From Magicicada septendecula (taxonomy: Eukaryota; Arthropoda; Insecta; Hemiptera; Cicadidae): a stretch of 64,000 nt of DNA. Where the stretch lies: NCBI GenBank assembly GCA_034769895.1, contig CM068372.1:239964343-240028342 (forward strand). The letters are read 5' to 3'. How positions within the stretch are numbered: the first letter of the stretch is position 1; each line of letters opens with the position of its first letter. Positions 1-11,910 of the stretch are shown here, piece after piece. Under the pieces are notes generated by a model. The model saw nothing but the letters and a program-made list of their open reading frames with translations, searched no databases and had not been told where the DNA came from. The position numbers and the translations under genes are program-made.

Positions 1-993
1 TTAAAATTCATTGGTTACAATTTTAATTAATCACGGAGAACAAGTCTCCGTGTCACCTGCCATATCCATCAGTTTACTCGTAGTCAGGGTCCTTGGTCCT
101 TATGGTGTTCGTCAGCGGTTGATCTTAAGTGGAGTTAACTTTCCTGTTGAAGTTCCTGAAGTGGTTAGTTCATAATGAAGTAGCGTGGAGGTTCTCAGAA
201 GTCTCGTAGTTAAACATCGTTAGTAGTATAAGAGCCGTAAATGTTCTTGTTTGTTGCAGAATCTCACGTCACATTATTGTTTATAAAAGTTCTCACTTTT
301 GGTAGCTCGTACCATATTATTTAAAACAACATAGACATCTTACAAAATTAAACAAAGGAGATGTCATCCCTTACACAGTTATTTATGCATTTCAGTTTTT
401 AACATTTAGACTACTACCACACTAATTTGGCAATACTTTTGCTACACATTGTTGTAACTGTCTTCTAAATACAAATATTCTGTCTTTCTCTGAGACATGG
501 TTCAAGCGCGTGTTTTCTACGCGAGCGCTTCATCTCGACTCTCTACAATGTAGGAAGGGTCAGTTAATCGCGCGGAGTTTACGCGTCGCAACAAAATAGT
601 TCCACATTTATCCTCTATTTAAGGGGTTAAAGTTTTACCTTTTAATTATCCAAAGATTTTCTTAATTTCAGACTTCATTATAGTACACTACTGTGGTCTT
701 GTTTGTTTATTTATTTAATATTAATTTACAAGGATTATTAGTTTGTTTAGGGGTCGGAATTCAAGTTAATTCCGGTTAGCGCATGTCTATGCAGGGTTAA
801 TTAACAATGGTTTCCCTATCTGTACACTCGCATTCCTTTTATTTTATTATTAAAACTCTTTATTAAATATTATTATGATTTATGATAGCGATAAAATTTA
901 GTTTAATGTGCGATTTATTAAAACTTAAAATTTCTCAGCTTTTACATTACCTATTTATTAATTATTTTATTTTTAATTAATGAAATCGTCACA
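1..993 (-). repeat. Left LTR (3' LTR of the minus-strand element), cut by window start
   Basis: Position 1 matches position 7567 of the right LTR, and the match runs to the shared GTCACA end at 993. By eye I count about 17 substitutions and 3 single-base indels over 993 bp, i.e. about 2% divergence. A purine-rich stretch on the minus strand (GGCGGAGTA at about 994-1002) abuts the LTR and is a candidate polypurine tract. Confidence 0.93.
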
Positions 994-1508
994 TACTCCG
1001 CCGCTTAAAACAGACTCCGGCTGGGGGAAATATATGTTATTTGGTCAGCAACGTACTGGGAGTATGCTTGGGGATTACCGTGTGAAATTTCTCTCACTCG
1101 TTTCTCTGTACAAAGTTATGAGCTGCATAAGTCACTCTCGACTTGCTTATTCTTATTATCAATATATATTTACAATACCTTACAGACTAATTCTTATACT
1201 ACATAAAAGTCACACATTATAAAATATATCGTAAACATACTAAATTCTTCTTAAATCTACTACTTACGACTACTACCGGATTTTTCTTTAGTTTGTGAGT
1301 TACTCTTGTTATTGAATTACTCTTTAAGTAATTTATTACTTAATTATTACTTATATTCTATGTCAGCTGACTTCTCACTTTGCTCTACTTTCGATGAATA
1401 GGATTCAAGGTTGATCAGGCCTCGTACCTATTTATACGATTAGGTAGCCAATTGTTACTCAAGTACTCTTTAGCAGTTAAGTACAAAACATATACCTTTT
1501 TACTACAT
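994..1508 (-). other. 3' untranslated region of the gypsy element
   Basis: This lies between the end of the integrase frame and the left LTR on the minus strand. It is AT-rich and holds no credible frame on the element's coding strand. It starts with the candidate polypurine tract next to the LTR. Confidence 0.6.
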
Positions 1509-2996
1509 TTATTTTGCTTGCACTCTACCATTTCCTTTTTCGTGACAATGCTTTATCTGCGAAATATGTGTTCTTCTTACATATTTTGGAGTAGAGGGTT
1601 CGTACAGGGCTACAGTTACTGGAGTTAAGTATCTGTGAATTTGATAAGGACCGCACCATCGGTATGATAGCTTGGAGGTTGTCTTATCGATTGCACTACA
1701 CGTAGGGTGTGTTTTATACATTACTAAGTCACCGATTTGGTACTTTACTTCATTGTTATTATTATTTCGCTCGTGATATTTCCGTGATTTCGCTAAGTTT
1801 GCTCGTAGATTAGCGCGAGCTTCATTCCAGATTTTCTTTATATTTTTATCCATAATTTCAAGGGGTAGCAACTCCTGTATTTTCCACTTAGTGGATAATG
1901 GGTGGTTAGGTTTGTATTTAAACAATAATTCGAATGGGGTAGACTTATGTCCTTCATGGTAGGCTGAATTAAAGGCGAATTGTATCTAGGATAGGTTCTG
2001 GTCCCAAGACGTATGGTCGTTTGCATGGTAGGATATTAAAGCAGATTTTAGGTTTCGCAAATACCTTTCAGCTATATTACCTTGCGGACGATACTCTATA
2101 GTGGTAATGTGGTCTATTCCTAATTTGAAACACATGTTCCTAAATTACTTGGACTTAAATTGGGGTCCGTTATCCGACACAAGATATACGGGAGTACCGA
2201 ACTCTTTAAATAATCTATTCTGTAATATACTTACTGTGGTCGAAGCTAACGCTCGCCGCATGGGATACATCCAGACAAATTTGCTGAAAGAATCTACGCA
2301 AATTAGTAGCATGGTATTTCCTGATTTAGAAAGCGGGTAGGGTCCTGAAAAGTCTAAATAAATTTTGGAGAACGGGGTAGCAGGAATTTCTGAGATTAAT
2401 TGACTTATTTGGCTGTTTCTCGCTGGTTTGCTGAGTGCACACAACTTACACCTTTTCACGAAATTAGCTATCTCACAGTTCATAATTTCCCAGTGATATT
2501 CTTTACAAATTCGATGTATTGTTTTATTTATTCCCATATGTGCTCCAATGGTGGAAGAGTGATAGTATTCCATCAGCATAGGTTTAATAATATCAGGGGC
2601 GATTATTCGTAAATATTTTCCGTTCGCTATTCTATAACATAATACTCTCTTACTGAATATGTATTTTTCTGACTTATTTCCTTTATCGAGTTGTTCAATA
2701 ATTGGTCTTAAACGGGGATCTTGTTGTTGATACTGGGCTAAGTCCGTAAATGCAAGAGGAAATTCGGTAATTAAAGTATTGATAATCGGCGTTTCTCTAC
2801 TCTCCTTGTTTTCGTATGTTTTACTAGTCGGCTGGAACATACGTGACAGTGTATTGGCAACTACGTTTTGGGTGCCTCTAATATGTTGTACTTTAAATTT
2901 GAAACAATTTAATCTTAATACCCATCTTCCGATACGACCTAACTGTTTTGGGTGATTTAGTAGCCAAGATAATGCTTGATTATCCGTTTCTAACAA
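1509..2996 (-). pseudogene. Gypsy pol, RNase H tail and integrase (interrupted)
   Basis: The first stretch (2996 to 2145) begins in the RNase H C-terminal part (motif ETDNQALSWLL). It continues through the zinc-binding H/C region of integrase (CKLCALSK) and the first two catalytic aspartates (IYLDFSGPYP and LVSDNGPQF), then stops. Downstream, the minus strand still encodes the region of the third catalytic residue (NIAERYLR), with at least one further stop before the last open stretch (1925 to 1509). That stretch carries a GPY/F-like module (RWCGPYQIHRYL), typical of gypsy integrase C-termini. The upstream RT frame overlaps by 17 bases in another frame, so a frameshift separates them. Integrase would normally insert the cDNA into host DNA; here it is broken. 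Confidence 0.9.
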
Positions 2997-4668
2997 GTTC
3001 TAAAAAGGGTTTGAACTTCTCAAAAGCGAAAACGATAGCTAAACATTCTAATTCGTATGCGGAGTATTTCTTTTCTTGATCTGTCAGGGTGCGTGATGCG
3101 TAACTAATAGGTAGTCTTGAGTTATCTACTTCCTGATATATTATTGCACCTAGGGCTATACTTGAACTGTCTGTCTGCACTACAAACGGTTTTGTAAAAT
3201 CGGCTAATTGTAGTACTGGGGGTGATATGATGCTTTCTTTCAGTTTCTCGAATGCAGTTTGGTGTTGCACATTCCATTCAAATTTAACTCCCTTCTTTCT
3301 AAAAGCATTCAAAGGTGCTGCAATTTCGGCTAGATGTGGGATATACTTGTGGAAATAATTTATCATTCCCAAAAATCGGGCTATTCCTTTCGCATCCCGC
3401 GGTGGTAAAAATTCTCTGATAGCACGGGTTCGCTCGGGGTCTATGCTTACCTTTCCGTTGGCTTTTACGATGTGACCTAAAAATGAAAATTGTGTGACAG
3501 CAAAATTTACTTTACTGGGGTTTACGGTTAATCCAGCTTTCTCCAACCGGGATAGTACTTCACGTAGATGTTTAAGATGTTGGTCAATTGATTCGCTGTA
3601 GATAACGATGTCATCTAAGTAGTAGTGATACACATATTTAAATTTTATATCATGAAATAATTTTTCTAATAATCTGCTACATACCGAACTACCTTGGGAT
3701 ATACCAAAGGGTACCCTCGTAAATTGGTACAGGTTGAAAGGGACGGCAAATGCGGTTAGAAGTTTTGATTCTTCCGAGAGAGGTATCTGATGAAATGCCT
3801 GGTTTAGATCCATGATAGTAAAAATTTTCGCTTTCGTAAAATAATGAAAAGCACTGTGGATGTCGGGAAGTGGTATAGACTCGAATTCTATCCGTTTATT
3901 TAGTTGCCTGTAGTCCACAACTAGTCTATGTTTGCCGTTACTTTTCGGTACTAAAAACGCTGGTGATGAATAAGATGAAGTAGAGGGTTCGATGACTCCT
4001 TGTTCCGATAATTTGTTAATTTGGTTCCACATTACTTCCATTTTTGGAGGTGATAACTTGTATGGGGCTAAACGTATTACTTTATTGTCGCTCAAATTGA
4101 TTTTGTACTCTATCAGGTCCGTCAGTCCTAACTTTGGGGTGAGGACGTTGGAGAACTGTTCTATTAATGTCTGCATTTTCCGTCTATCTTTACTTTCCAG
4201 ATGACCTAATTCAGACTCGTGATGTTTTAGATGTGTAGAAGTAGTTCCAGTACTTTCTCTGTTATTTGCATTATCATCCAAATTATATTTTTGTGAACGA
4301 TCGAATCCAAAATAAAATTTCTTATCGTGAATATCTAGAATTATTCCTGTTTTACTGATAAAATAAGCTCCCAATATTAATTCGGGTCCTAACTCGTCGC
4401 ATACCAACATTGGAAAATACCACGTTAGATTTTTAATTTTTACTTTAAACGTGATGATAAGTTTTATCATTAAATTTTGTTTATTAGCTGTAGCGCATCT
4501 AATATTCACTGATTGACTGCGTTTAACTAAGTTGTGTTTAAATAATTTATCGGCTAGCTGTTGACTAATTAAACTTCGCGTTGATCCGGAATCAATTAAT
4601 CCGAGGGTGGATGTAACACCGAGGTCAACTTGTATATACGGTAATTGACACTTACTGAAATCACAATA
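2980..4668 (-). pseudogene. Gypsy pol: protease, reverse transcriptase, RNase H
   Basis: The frame opens after a stop at 4671-4669. Near its start is the retropepsin active site LIDSGSTRSLIS, then the reverse transcriptase with the catalytic YYLDDIVIYS box, then RNase H (VVQTDSSSIALGAIIYQ and the YSAYELECLAIVFA segment). It ends at 2980 inside RNase H, where the next frame takes over, so the pol protein is split by a frameshift. Between the gag stop and this frame the sequence is open in a third frame only briefly. Gag-pol expression by programmed frameshifting is possible, but the RNase H break looks like decay. Confidence 0.92.
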
Positions 4669-4802
4669 TTAAATTTTCTAACATAGGGGTCTAATTTTGT
4701 TTTGTTATTATTATTTTGTTTTAATTTGTTGTCTCTCAGGGGTTTACCTGTTTTCACGATGCTGCGGAAGACACAGGATTTCGGAGGGCGGATCTCCCTG
4801 CC

Positions 4803-6308
4803 TTACATGTTTTTTGGATACTGGGTTTTCTGATAGTACTGTTTCCGTTTACAGTTTCTACTGATGTGTCCAGGTTTCCCGCAGTTATAGCATACATTTT
4901 CTTTACGTGGGGTCTCACTGGTTTCCTGTCGAGGTTGAGGCTCCTTGGACTTACCATGGTCATGAAAATTGGTTGGTCGACGAAATGGTCGTCTTTCTCG
5001 ATGAGTTCTTGCATCTGAGACTAGGGCTTGCGTTTCCTTTCTATGTTGTGTAGTGGATAGCGATGCATGTCTGTTCTGATCTGCGTACCATACATTTGAA
5101 GAGTGAATACTACATTGTTCTAGATCAGCAAAAGTGTGGGGCCTATTTATTAGTGCTAATCGAGAGCGTTCTTCTGGAGATAAGCCTACTAGAATAGTAT
5201 CAACCAATTGTTTCTCACTCCAGTCGACTTGCAATAGTCGTGAAGATTCTCTGATGTCTGCAATATAGTGGGCCAGTCTTTCATGGGCTCCTTGTACTCG
5301 AAGTACGGTATTTCTTTTAATCTCCTCGTAAATTCCCGTCGGAATAAAATGTTTGATTATGGTAGTATGAAGTTCTTCTACTGGAAGAGTCGAGTTTAAT
5401 GATTCCAGTACACGATCTCGTAATGGTGGTTTACATTTGGGTAGGATTACTTGCAGGATTTGCCAATCGTTCAGTTGCTGTAAATCTTTTATTTGCAGGA
5501 GGTATCTGATGAAATTTAACAGTTTCGTAATACTTAAGCCATCGGTGTAGGGAATTTCTTTAATAATTTTTTTTACTGGGTGTGTGATCTTTCCGTAGAG
5601 GTTTACATTAAAATTTACATTTGGTATACATTTCGAAGGATTTGTTGCTGCGTTAGGCGTCGTAATCGCATATTTACTGGTGCGAGTATGGTGACCACTA
5701 GGTTTTGGGGGTTCTGAATTAGTGAGGGTATTTAATTCTCTACTAGGTAGTTGTTCATGAGTCGGTTGTATCATCGATACAATGGGTGATTCGTGATTCG
5801 CGGGGGAGGGAGGGTGTTCTAAAGTAGGGGAATGAACCGGGGAAATATATAATTTTCGTAAGGAGTGCTCAATTTCTTCCATTCTAGATGAGTCTGACTT
5901 TCTTCGCAATTCGTTTATAATTGTGGGTAATTGATGTAATACCTCATCCGCAAATTTTTGCACATCGGGAGGGATTACGGTGACGTCGGGCCAGTTCAAT
6001 AAATTGTTCAACCGGCGGGTTAAATGTTCTATTCGTTGCGTGACGCGCAATATTAGAGTAGGTGATTTTTCGTCGTGAATGTTTTGAGATAATAACGTCA
6101 GTTCCCTATACATCGCATAACAGGTTTCTCGTTCGCTGTCATAATCGAGTTCACGTAATCTATCTAACTGCGAGGGTATATCTGATCTGCTTTCGCGTAA
6201 TGCTTTGCGCAATTCAGAGACTGTTATGTTCGCGTGAGGTAAACCGCGTAAAATAGCTTCGTAGCACAATTCACCTTTTAATAATAGATCGGGGTTAAAT
6301 ACAGCCAT
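4803..6308 (-). CDS. Gypsy Gag polyprotein, 501 residues
   Basis: This is one uninterrupted frame of a length usual for gypsy gag. The C-terminus has a single CCHC zinc knuckle (CYNCGKPGHISRNC) followed by a basic tail, typical of nucleocapsid. The region before it is rich in R, H and Q. The central part (roughly residues 240-400) resembles the retrotransposon gag capsid fold, with a recognisable stretch around LPVEELHTTIIKHF. The N-terminal 170 residues look helical with many charged residues, and a proline/serine-rich linker follows. Gag packages the element RNA into cytoplasmic particles. The ATG at 6308 is the first in frame after the leader. Confidence 0.92.
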   Translation of the reverse strand: MAVFNPDLLLKGELCYEAILRGLPHANITVSELRKALRESRSDIPSQLDRLRELDYDSERETCYAMYRELTLLSQNIHDEKSPTLILRVTQRIEHLTRRLNNLLNWPDVTVIPPDVQKFADEVLHQLPTIINELRRKSDSSRMEEIEHSLRKLYISPVHSPTLEHPPSPANHESPIVSMIQPTHEQLPSRELNTLTNSEPPKPSGHHTRTSKYAITTPNAATNPSKCIPNVNFNVNLYGKITHPVKKIIKEIPYTDGLSITKLLNFIRYLLQIKDLQQLNDWQILQVILPKCKPPLRDRVLESLNSTLPVEELHTTIIKHFIPTGIYEEIKRNTVLRVQGAHERLAHYIADIRESSRLLQVDWSEKQLVDTILVGLSPEERSRLALINRPHTFADLEQCSIHSSNVWYADQNRHASLSTTQHRKETQALVSDARTHRERRPFRRPTNFHDHGKSKEPQPRQETSETPRKENVCYNCGKPGHISRNCKRKQYYQKTQYPKNM

Positions 6309-7561
6309 TTTTGAAATGTGAGTGACTATAAATACTTATTCTTCTATTAGTATTAAATTCTATACTACTCTTTCTTGTTTACACATATAAACGATTAAAG
6401 TTCACATTTAAAATTTACATTGGTAGTGAGAGAACTAATTTTCAGAGAAAGAGAAATCTCACACAGGCGTCAATATACATTCAACGAAGGGGGAAATTCT
6501 CGGTTACTACGCACAGGATGATACACGCTTCTTATAACAATAGAACAATCGAAGAGGGTTGGGTATTATCTAACTCAACTTTGCGCAATGTGACTAGGAC
6601 AGTTCTACACAGGCGCGGACAAGAAATTAACCGGTCATATTTTGTTTACAAACCGACACGTTGATGAATGAAATTTTTTTGACAAGTACGTACCTGATGT
6701 TGTTTCGTATACATGTGGCGTTAAGTTAACATTGTGTAAACTCCTATATCTAATTCACAATTAAAATTACCTATTTAGTATACCATTATAATAATACTTA
6801 TCATTTTTATTTTATTTAAAATTTTAGACATATGTTAAAGTACATGAGTGAATAGATCAACAGGATGTCACAATCTTACACACTTATTTATTAAACAAAA
6901 CAAAGTGGCGCATTTTATATGCGTCACGATGCACACAATTATTATTCTTTTTTACAAATAAGCAGAGAGATTTTTTTTTTTACAACATAGCAGAGTCGCG
7001 CATCTTATAACGTGTCACCTACGTTATAACATCGGGAACCAGTGCATACTTACCTCTGATCAATTGCACGGGCTGCCTTACTCGTAATCAACTTTTAATT
7101 ACTAGATAAACCAGCAGTAGTTATAACTAAAGGAACTTTTACATGGGGGTCTGATGATTTATTCACCCACTGTTTTAGTGTCAAGTAACGACATCTCTTT
7201 ATTAAATCATTACTACAACAGCTCTACATAAATATTCCCATATAAGGTTTTCTGAATAAAAGATTACAATTTATAACAGATTTTGGTAAAAAACTGGGGC
7301 CAAAATATATGGATTTATCAGTGCTAGCGTTATCCACGGATCCGGGACCTTAAACTTGTTTATGAGTTAAGCTCGCTTATTTATATTCTATAATACTATT
7401 TGGGGGCCATTTGAAGAATGGACTTAATCTAAAAATTTGTATCAGTGAAGCTATACATATACATCACCATCATTCGGTACTACAAATATTTTTAAATTCT
7501 AAAACAAACTACATCTTATAAAGTGGTTATCATTAAAGTCTTTCTATTTTTTTATTTCAAC
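6309..7561 (-). other. Gypsy 5' leader (between right LTR and gag)
   Basis: About 1.25 kb separates the right LTR from the gag start on the minus strand. It holds no long frame. I could not identify a primer-binding site with confidence. TGGCCCCCAAATAG-like sequence occurs near 7400 on the minus strand, but it is not adjacent to the visible LTR edge, so either the LTR is longer than the overlap shows or priming is unusual. Confidence 0.55.
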
Positions 7562-8560
7562 TGTCTTTAAAATTCATTGGTTACAATTTTAATTAATCAC
7601 GGAGAACAAGTCTCCGTGTCACCTGCCATATCCATCAGTTTACTCGTAGTCAGGGTCCTTGGTCCTTATGGTGTTCGTCAGCGGTTGATCTTAAGTGGAG
7701 TTAACTTTCCTGTTGAAGTTCCTGAAGTGGTTAGTTCATAATGAAGTAGCGTGGAGGTTCTCAGAAGTCTCGTAGTTAAACATCGTTAGTAGTATAAGAG
7801 CCGTAAATGTTCTTGTTTGTTGCAGAATCTCACGTCACATTATTGTTCATAAAAGTTCTCACTTTTGGTAGCTCGTACCATATTATTTAAAACAACATAG
7901 ACATCTTACAAAATTAAACAAAAGGAGATGTCATCCCTTACACAGTTATTTATGCATTTCGGTTTTTAACATTTAGACTACTACCACACTAATTTGGCAA
8001 TACTTTTGCTACACATTGTTGTAACTGTCTTCTAAATACAAATATTCTGTCTCTTTCTGAGACATGGTTCAAGCGCGTGTTTTCTACAAGAGCGCTTCAT
8101 CTCCACTCTCTACAATGTAGGAAGGGTCAGTTATTCGCGCGGAGTTTACGCGTCGCAACAAAATAGTTCCATATTTATCCTCTATTTAAGGGGTTAAAGT
8201 TTGACCTTTTAATTATCCAAAGATATTCTTAATTACAGACTTCATTATAGTACACTACTCTGGTCTTGTTTATTTATTTATTTAATATTAATTTACAAGG
8301 ATTATTAGTTTGTTTAGGGTCGGTATTCAAGTTAATTCCGGTTAGCGCATGTCTATGCAGGGTTAATTAACAAGGGTTTCCCTATCTGTACACTCGCATT
8401 CCTTTTATTTTATTATTAAAACTCTTTATTAAATATTATTATGATTTATGATAGCGATAAAATTTAGTTTAAATGTGCGATTTATTAAAATTTAAAATTT
8501 CTCAGCTTTTACATTACCTATTTATTAATTATTTTATTTTTAATTAATGAAATCGTCACA
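7562..8560 (-). repeat. Right LTR (5' LTR of the minus-strand element)
   Basis: Direct repeat of 1-993. TGTCT at 7562 and the terminal ACA at 8558-8560 give the usual TG...CA ends, for a length of about 1.0 kb. The left edge is inferred, because the matching edge of the other LTR lies outside the window. As the 5' LTR it should contain the promoter, transcribed leftwards. Confidence 0.88.
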
Positions 8561-8637
8561 TATTGTCTTCTACAAGAAAATACTGCATTTATCACACATC
8601 ATTTCAAACCGCCAATAATGACCTTTTTTTCACATTA

Positions 8638-8887
8638 TACCTCAGCTGGAGCCTAATTCAGAACTTACACTTATACTTCCATCTACTTCTACCCGTATGA
8701 TTTCAGAATTTTTGCAAACGTCTTTTGTTTCTATGTATTTTTGTTCAAAAAATTACCAAAACATTATATTAGAAACTAAAAGAAAACACTTTCTCCACGA
8801 AATTCTAAAGTTGTGGAAGTATAAGTAGAAGTATAAATAGATGTGGAAATAGAAGTGCAAGTTCTGAATTAAACTCCTGTAGGTAAT
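8638..8887. repeat. Inverted-repeat element (MITE-like), about 250 bp
   Basis: The sequence around 8648 (GGAGCCTAATTCAGAACTTA) is matched in inverse orientation near 8877 (GGAGTTTAATTCAGAACTTG on the minus strand). The arms stay similar for about 35 bases. No coding capacity. It is probably a non-autonomous DNA transposon just outside the gypsy LTR. No target duplication could be fixed because the outer edge of the arms is imperfect. Confidence 0.6.
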
Positions 8888-10124
8888 TTAAAAAATATAT
8901 AAATATCACAATTAACAAAAACGCTTCATCACATCACTATATATACAATTAGTGTGCAGTAGTGCTGTCGCTTGGCGGCGCATATGTATACTTGATTCAG
9001 CCGCGTGGCCATTCACTGTTTAAAAGTGCATATGTCCTCACAATAAAAAAGTTAAAAATTATTATTTGGGAAGCTATGAAAGAACAAACTTTTTTCACTA
9101 GGTGATAGAGCATGAAAATACGAGTATTTTTTTTTTAAACTTTGTCCTGTGATGTCAGGGTGATGACTGGACCAAATTTTGAAAAATTTCTGTTTTCAAA
9201 TTGAAAAATTTATTGTGGCTTAATGACAAAATATTTTGTGACAAAAATTAATATGTAAATTCGTCTATTGGAATACTATACTCAATAATTTTTTTATGAA
9301 GAAAAAATCATTATTTCACTCATTATTAATGGAAATCTGAAAATGCACATTTTGCAAGTTTCAATTTTTTTTGTAGGTTATGTTGCCTTTAAAACATTGG
9401 TATTTTTATTTTTCTGATTTGGTGAAGTTATCATTGGAAAAATCGAGGAAAACTTCGGTGACTCGCATTCCGCTGTTTGCCGGAAGTGATAAGTCAGGAA
9501 AAATCGAGGAAAATGGGCGGTCTGAAGTCTGAAACTTGGATAATCATTTAGGTAAACACTAAACCTATCATTTACAAAAAAATCAGCTCAAAAGATGCTG
9601 TTTCTGGAAATTTGCTATTTTTAAATTAGTCTTACTCGGCTGTCTGAAGTCTACATAAAAGGGAAGCAAACTTATATTATTTATGCACAATTAAAAAAAA
9701 ATAATTTGAAAGAATGATTATTCAGAATATTCCCTTTTTAAGAAGATACACAGACGTACTATTATGCCTCTTATATGTAGCACAAAATAATAATCTATAA
9801 CATCAAAACATAAAACACATTAAAAAACAATTGTAAATTTCTTGGGTGTCTGACAGGAATATCAACTTTGAATCATTATTAAAATTTTAAATCTTAGCAA
9901 ATAATCTGCAAAAATAGTAAAATGATAATGCAAAGTGCATTTCTTCCTATGGCATTGTCTGAATTGCAGAGTGTGTTTTGTTGACTTCAAATTTGATTAA
10001 ATAAGCATGTTTAATTATTGTCATTAATTCATTCATTTATTCTGGACAGGAGTTCTCTAACCAAGCAAAATACACGCGTACACAGGGATCGTCCCCATTT
10101 GCAGCACAATACCTGTTTCTGTTG
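8888..10124. other. AT-rich DNA, no feature recognised
   Basis: AT-rich with many A and T runs and frequent stops in all frames. No repeats or motifs that I could recognise. Confidence 0.5.
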
Positions 10125-10290
10125 GTAGACCACACACACACACACATACTGCATAAAATCGACAAGACAGAGCCTGTAATTTTTGCCTGTACATACACAA
10201 ACACTACTTAAAATTATTTCTAACAACTTCTCTCTATGAATTATTTACAAAAGTACTGCCATGGTTAAATACGCAAATATATGTGTTGTT
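10125..10290. repeat. Interspersed repeat copy A, with (CA)n
   Basis: Starts with a short (CA)n run. The following 150 bases, containing ACACTACTTAAAATTATTTC and AATTATTTACAAA, match a second copy at about 13,095-13,280 in the same orientation. The copies are clearly diverged. Family unknown. Confidence 0.55.
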
Positions 10291-10645
10291 GCATATATTC
10301 CCCAGGTGTTATTGGTTTTGAACGGTATTCCTATTTTATTTATATCTTCACATACATAATTATTCACATAACAATAGGTTTTAAAATTGCTTCTTATAAC
10401 AAAAGATTTAATCGAACATAGTAAACACAGCCGTGGTGGGATACAAAATTCTGCCATCTTTCTTTGGATGTATTGTTCTCCTTTGACGATATCCTGTGTC
10501 ACATTGTATGTGTTACATTTACCTGCTTTGTAGGAAGACGCTATTTAACAATGATTTCTATTCCTTTCTTTTCATGGCGCTATTTCTACCTGTTTCTCTA
10601 ATAATGTGCTGTTTAATCTGAGACTAGTACTGTGTTCACCCTTGA

Positions 10646-10647
<2 letters not shown>

Positions 10648-10695
<48 letters not shown>

Positions 10696-10704
10696 TCTCT
10701 CCCT
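10648..10704. repeat. (CT)n microsatellite
   Basis: About 57 bp of nearly pure CT dinucleotides with two CCC interruptions near the right end. Confidence 0.95.
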
Positions 10705-10987
10705 TTTTGTGGGAAATGATTTCTCTTTGTCTTCTCTCACTTTGGTATTCATGTTGTTCATATCGTGTTGCTGTTCTCCAACCTTGCTTGCATTTGTCTC
10801 TTCGTAGCGATTCCTTCTATTTCTGACCAAAATTTTCTCTTACATTCTCTTCTTTCTTGCTGTTCCTTTTGGTTGACATAACGTATCACCTCTAGAGAAT
10901 TGCTTTTATTTTTGTAATCTGTGTGAGCAAAATTAGTAATTCTTCAATGGTTTTAATTCCTTGTATACGTACGTTCCTTGTATTTAT

Positions 10988-10991
<4 letters not shown>

Positions 10992-11023
<32 letters not shown>
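10992..11023. repeat. (AT)n microsatellite
   Basis: Sixteen AT dinucleotides in a row. Confidence 0.95.
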
Positions 11024-11027
<4 letters not shown>

Positions 11028-11258
11028 CGAACGTCGGGGGAGCTATGTACATATTTACAACGGCCTCCGAACGAACCTATCCGAGACAACATATTCTTGG
11101 TAATGCCTTTTATTTATTTACAATATCTGAATATTTAAAATCACTTATTTTAACATGCAAACTTCAATATTACACAACTTAAACATTATTATCTTACATA
11201 TTTACAGGGTGGAAAGCTTATTACCGAGAATACATTATTTATAATAGTTCTTTATACA

Positions 11259-11888
11259 CTATGTTTCTATGGTTTGCCCTTGACTTTTGTGGATCGTTAT
11301 CGCGTAACAAAGTTGGAGGGGAAACTGCCGCCTGTACATTTCGATGGGACTATTTGGGAAGATCGGAAATTCGAAAGTTATTCTTGGGATGCCAAAAAGC
11401 TCATCAGAGCCTGTTCTTCGGCATGTGATAAGTCGACGAGTAATTGCGACGATAATTACTTTTGTGCCGTTGACTAAGCCGAGATCAAAATTTAAATTTC
11501 GCGTCACCATGCAAACCGATCCTACCTTAAGCCTGAGAACGTGTTCTGGAATTCCTTTCCCTTGAGCCTGATGTAATAGGGACTCATCAACATCTATTCC
11601 CGCTCCGTCCTCCTCGGCTACACAGTCGAAACTATATAAATTTTGAATTTCCCCGTCGAGCGCCTGTAATACTATACCGTTAATTTCTTTGACATTATTA
11701 TTCAGAGTGCATATTACAACCCTTTTTGCACATTCATCAGGCTTCTGTAAAATTTCTTTGGTGGAAACAAAGTCGATCAATTCGCGAAGCTTAGTCATGT
11801 AGGATAGCTGTGGTAGTGCCACGAGTTTTTCCAAATTACGCCCTTCGCCGAGCTCGCGTTTTTCGATGGAGTCGAAGTCTATCTTCAT
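11259..11888 (-). pseudogene. Helitron PIF1-type helicase, C-terminal remnant
   Basis: This 209-residue open stretch covers the end of a PIF1/RecD-like superfamily 1 helicase as found in Helitron Rep-helicase proteins. Recognisable parts are the segment after Walker B/motif III (KRVVICTLNNNVKEIN), the helicase core strand LVNGTKVIIV, and motif V/VI-like FPLQLCYAITIHKSQGQT. It stops directly after QTIET, before the final ALSR motif. The P-loop part and the Rep nuclease are absent. Helitron helicase unwinds DNA during rolling-circle transposition; this copy is truncated at both ends. A host PIF1 pseudogene is a less likely alternative. Confidence 0.75.
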
Positions 11889-11910
11889 TAAAAATTCTTC
11901 ATAATAAAAA

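Larger units (their letters stand above)
1..8560 (-). mobile_element. Ty3/gypsy LTR retrotransposon, nearly complete
   Basis: The element reads on the minus strand. Near-identical direct repeats at both ends enclose gag and pol in the order LTR, gag, protease, reverse transcriptase, RNase H, integrase, LTR. Integrase after RNase H is the Ty3/gypsy order. The window starts a few bases inside the left LTR, so the outer left edge and its target duplication cannot be seen. The open gag and modest LTR divergence suggest a relatively young insertion. The frame breaks in pol mean this copy cannot make a continuous polyprotein without frameshifting and readthrough. I see no envelope-like frame between integrase and the left LTR. 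Confidence 0.95.
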
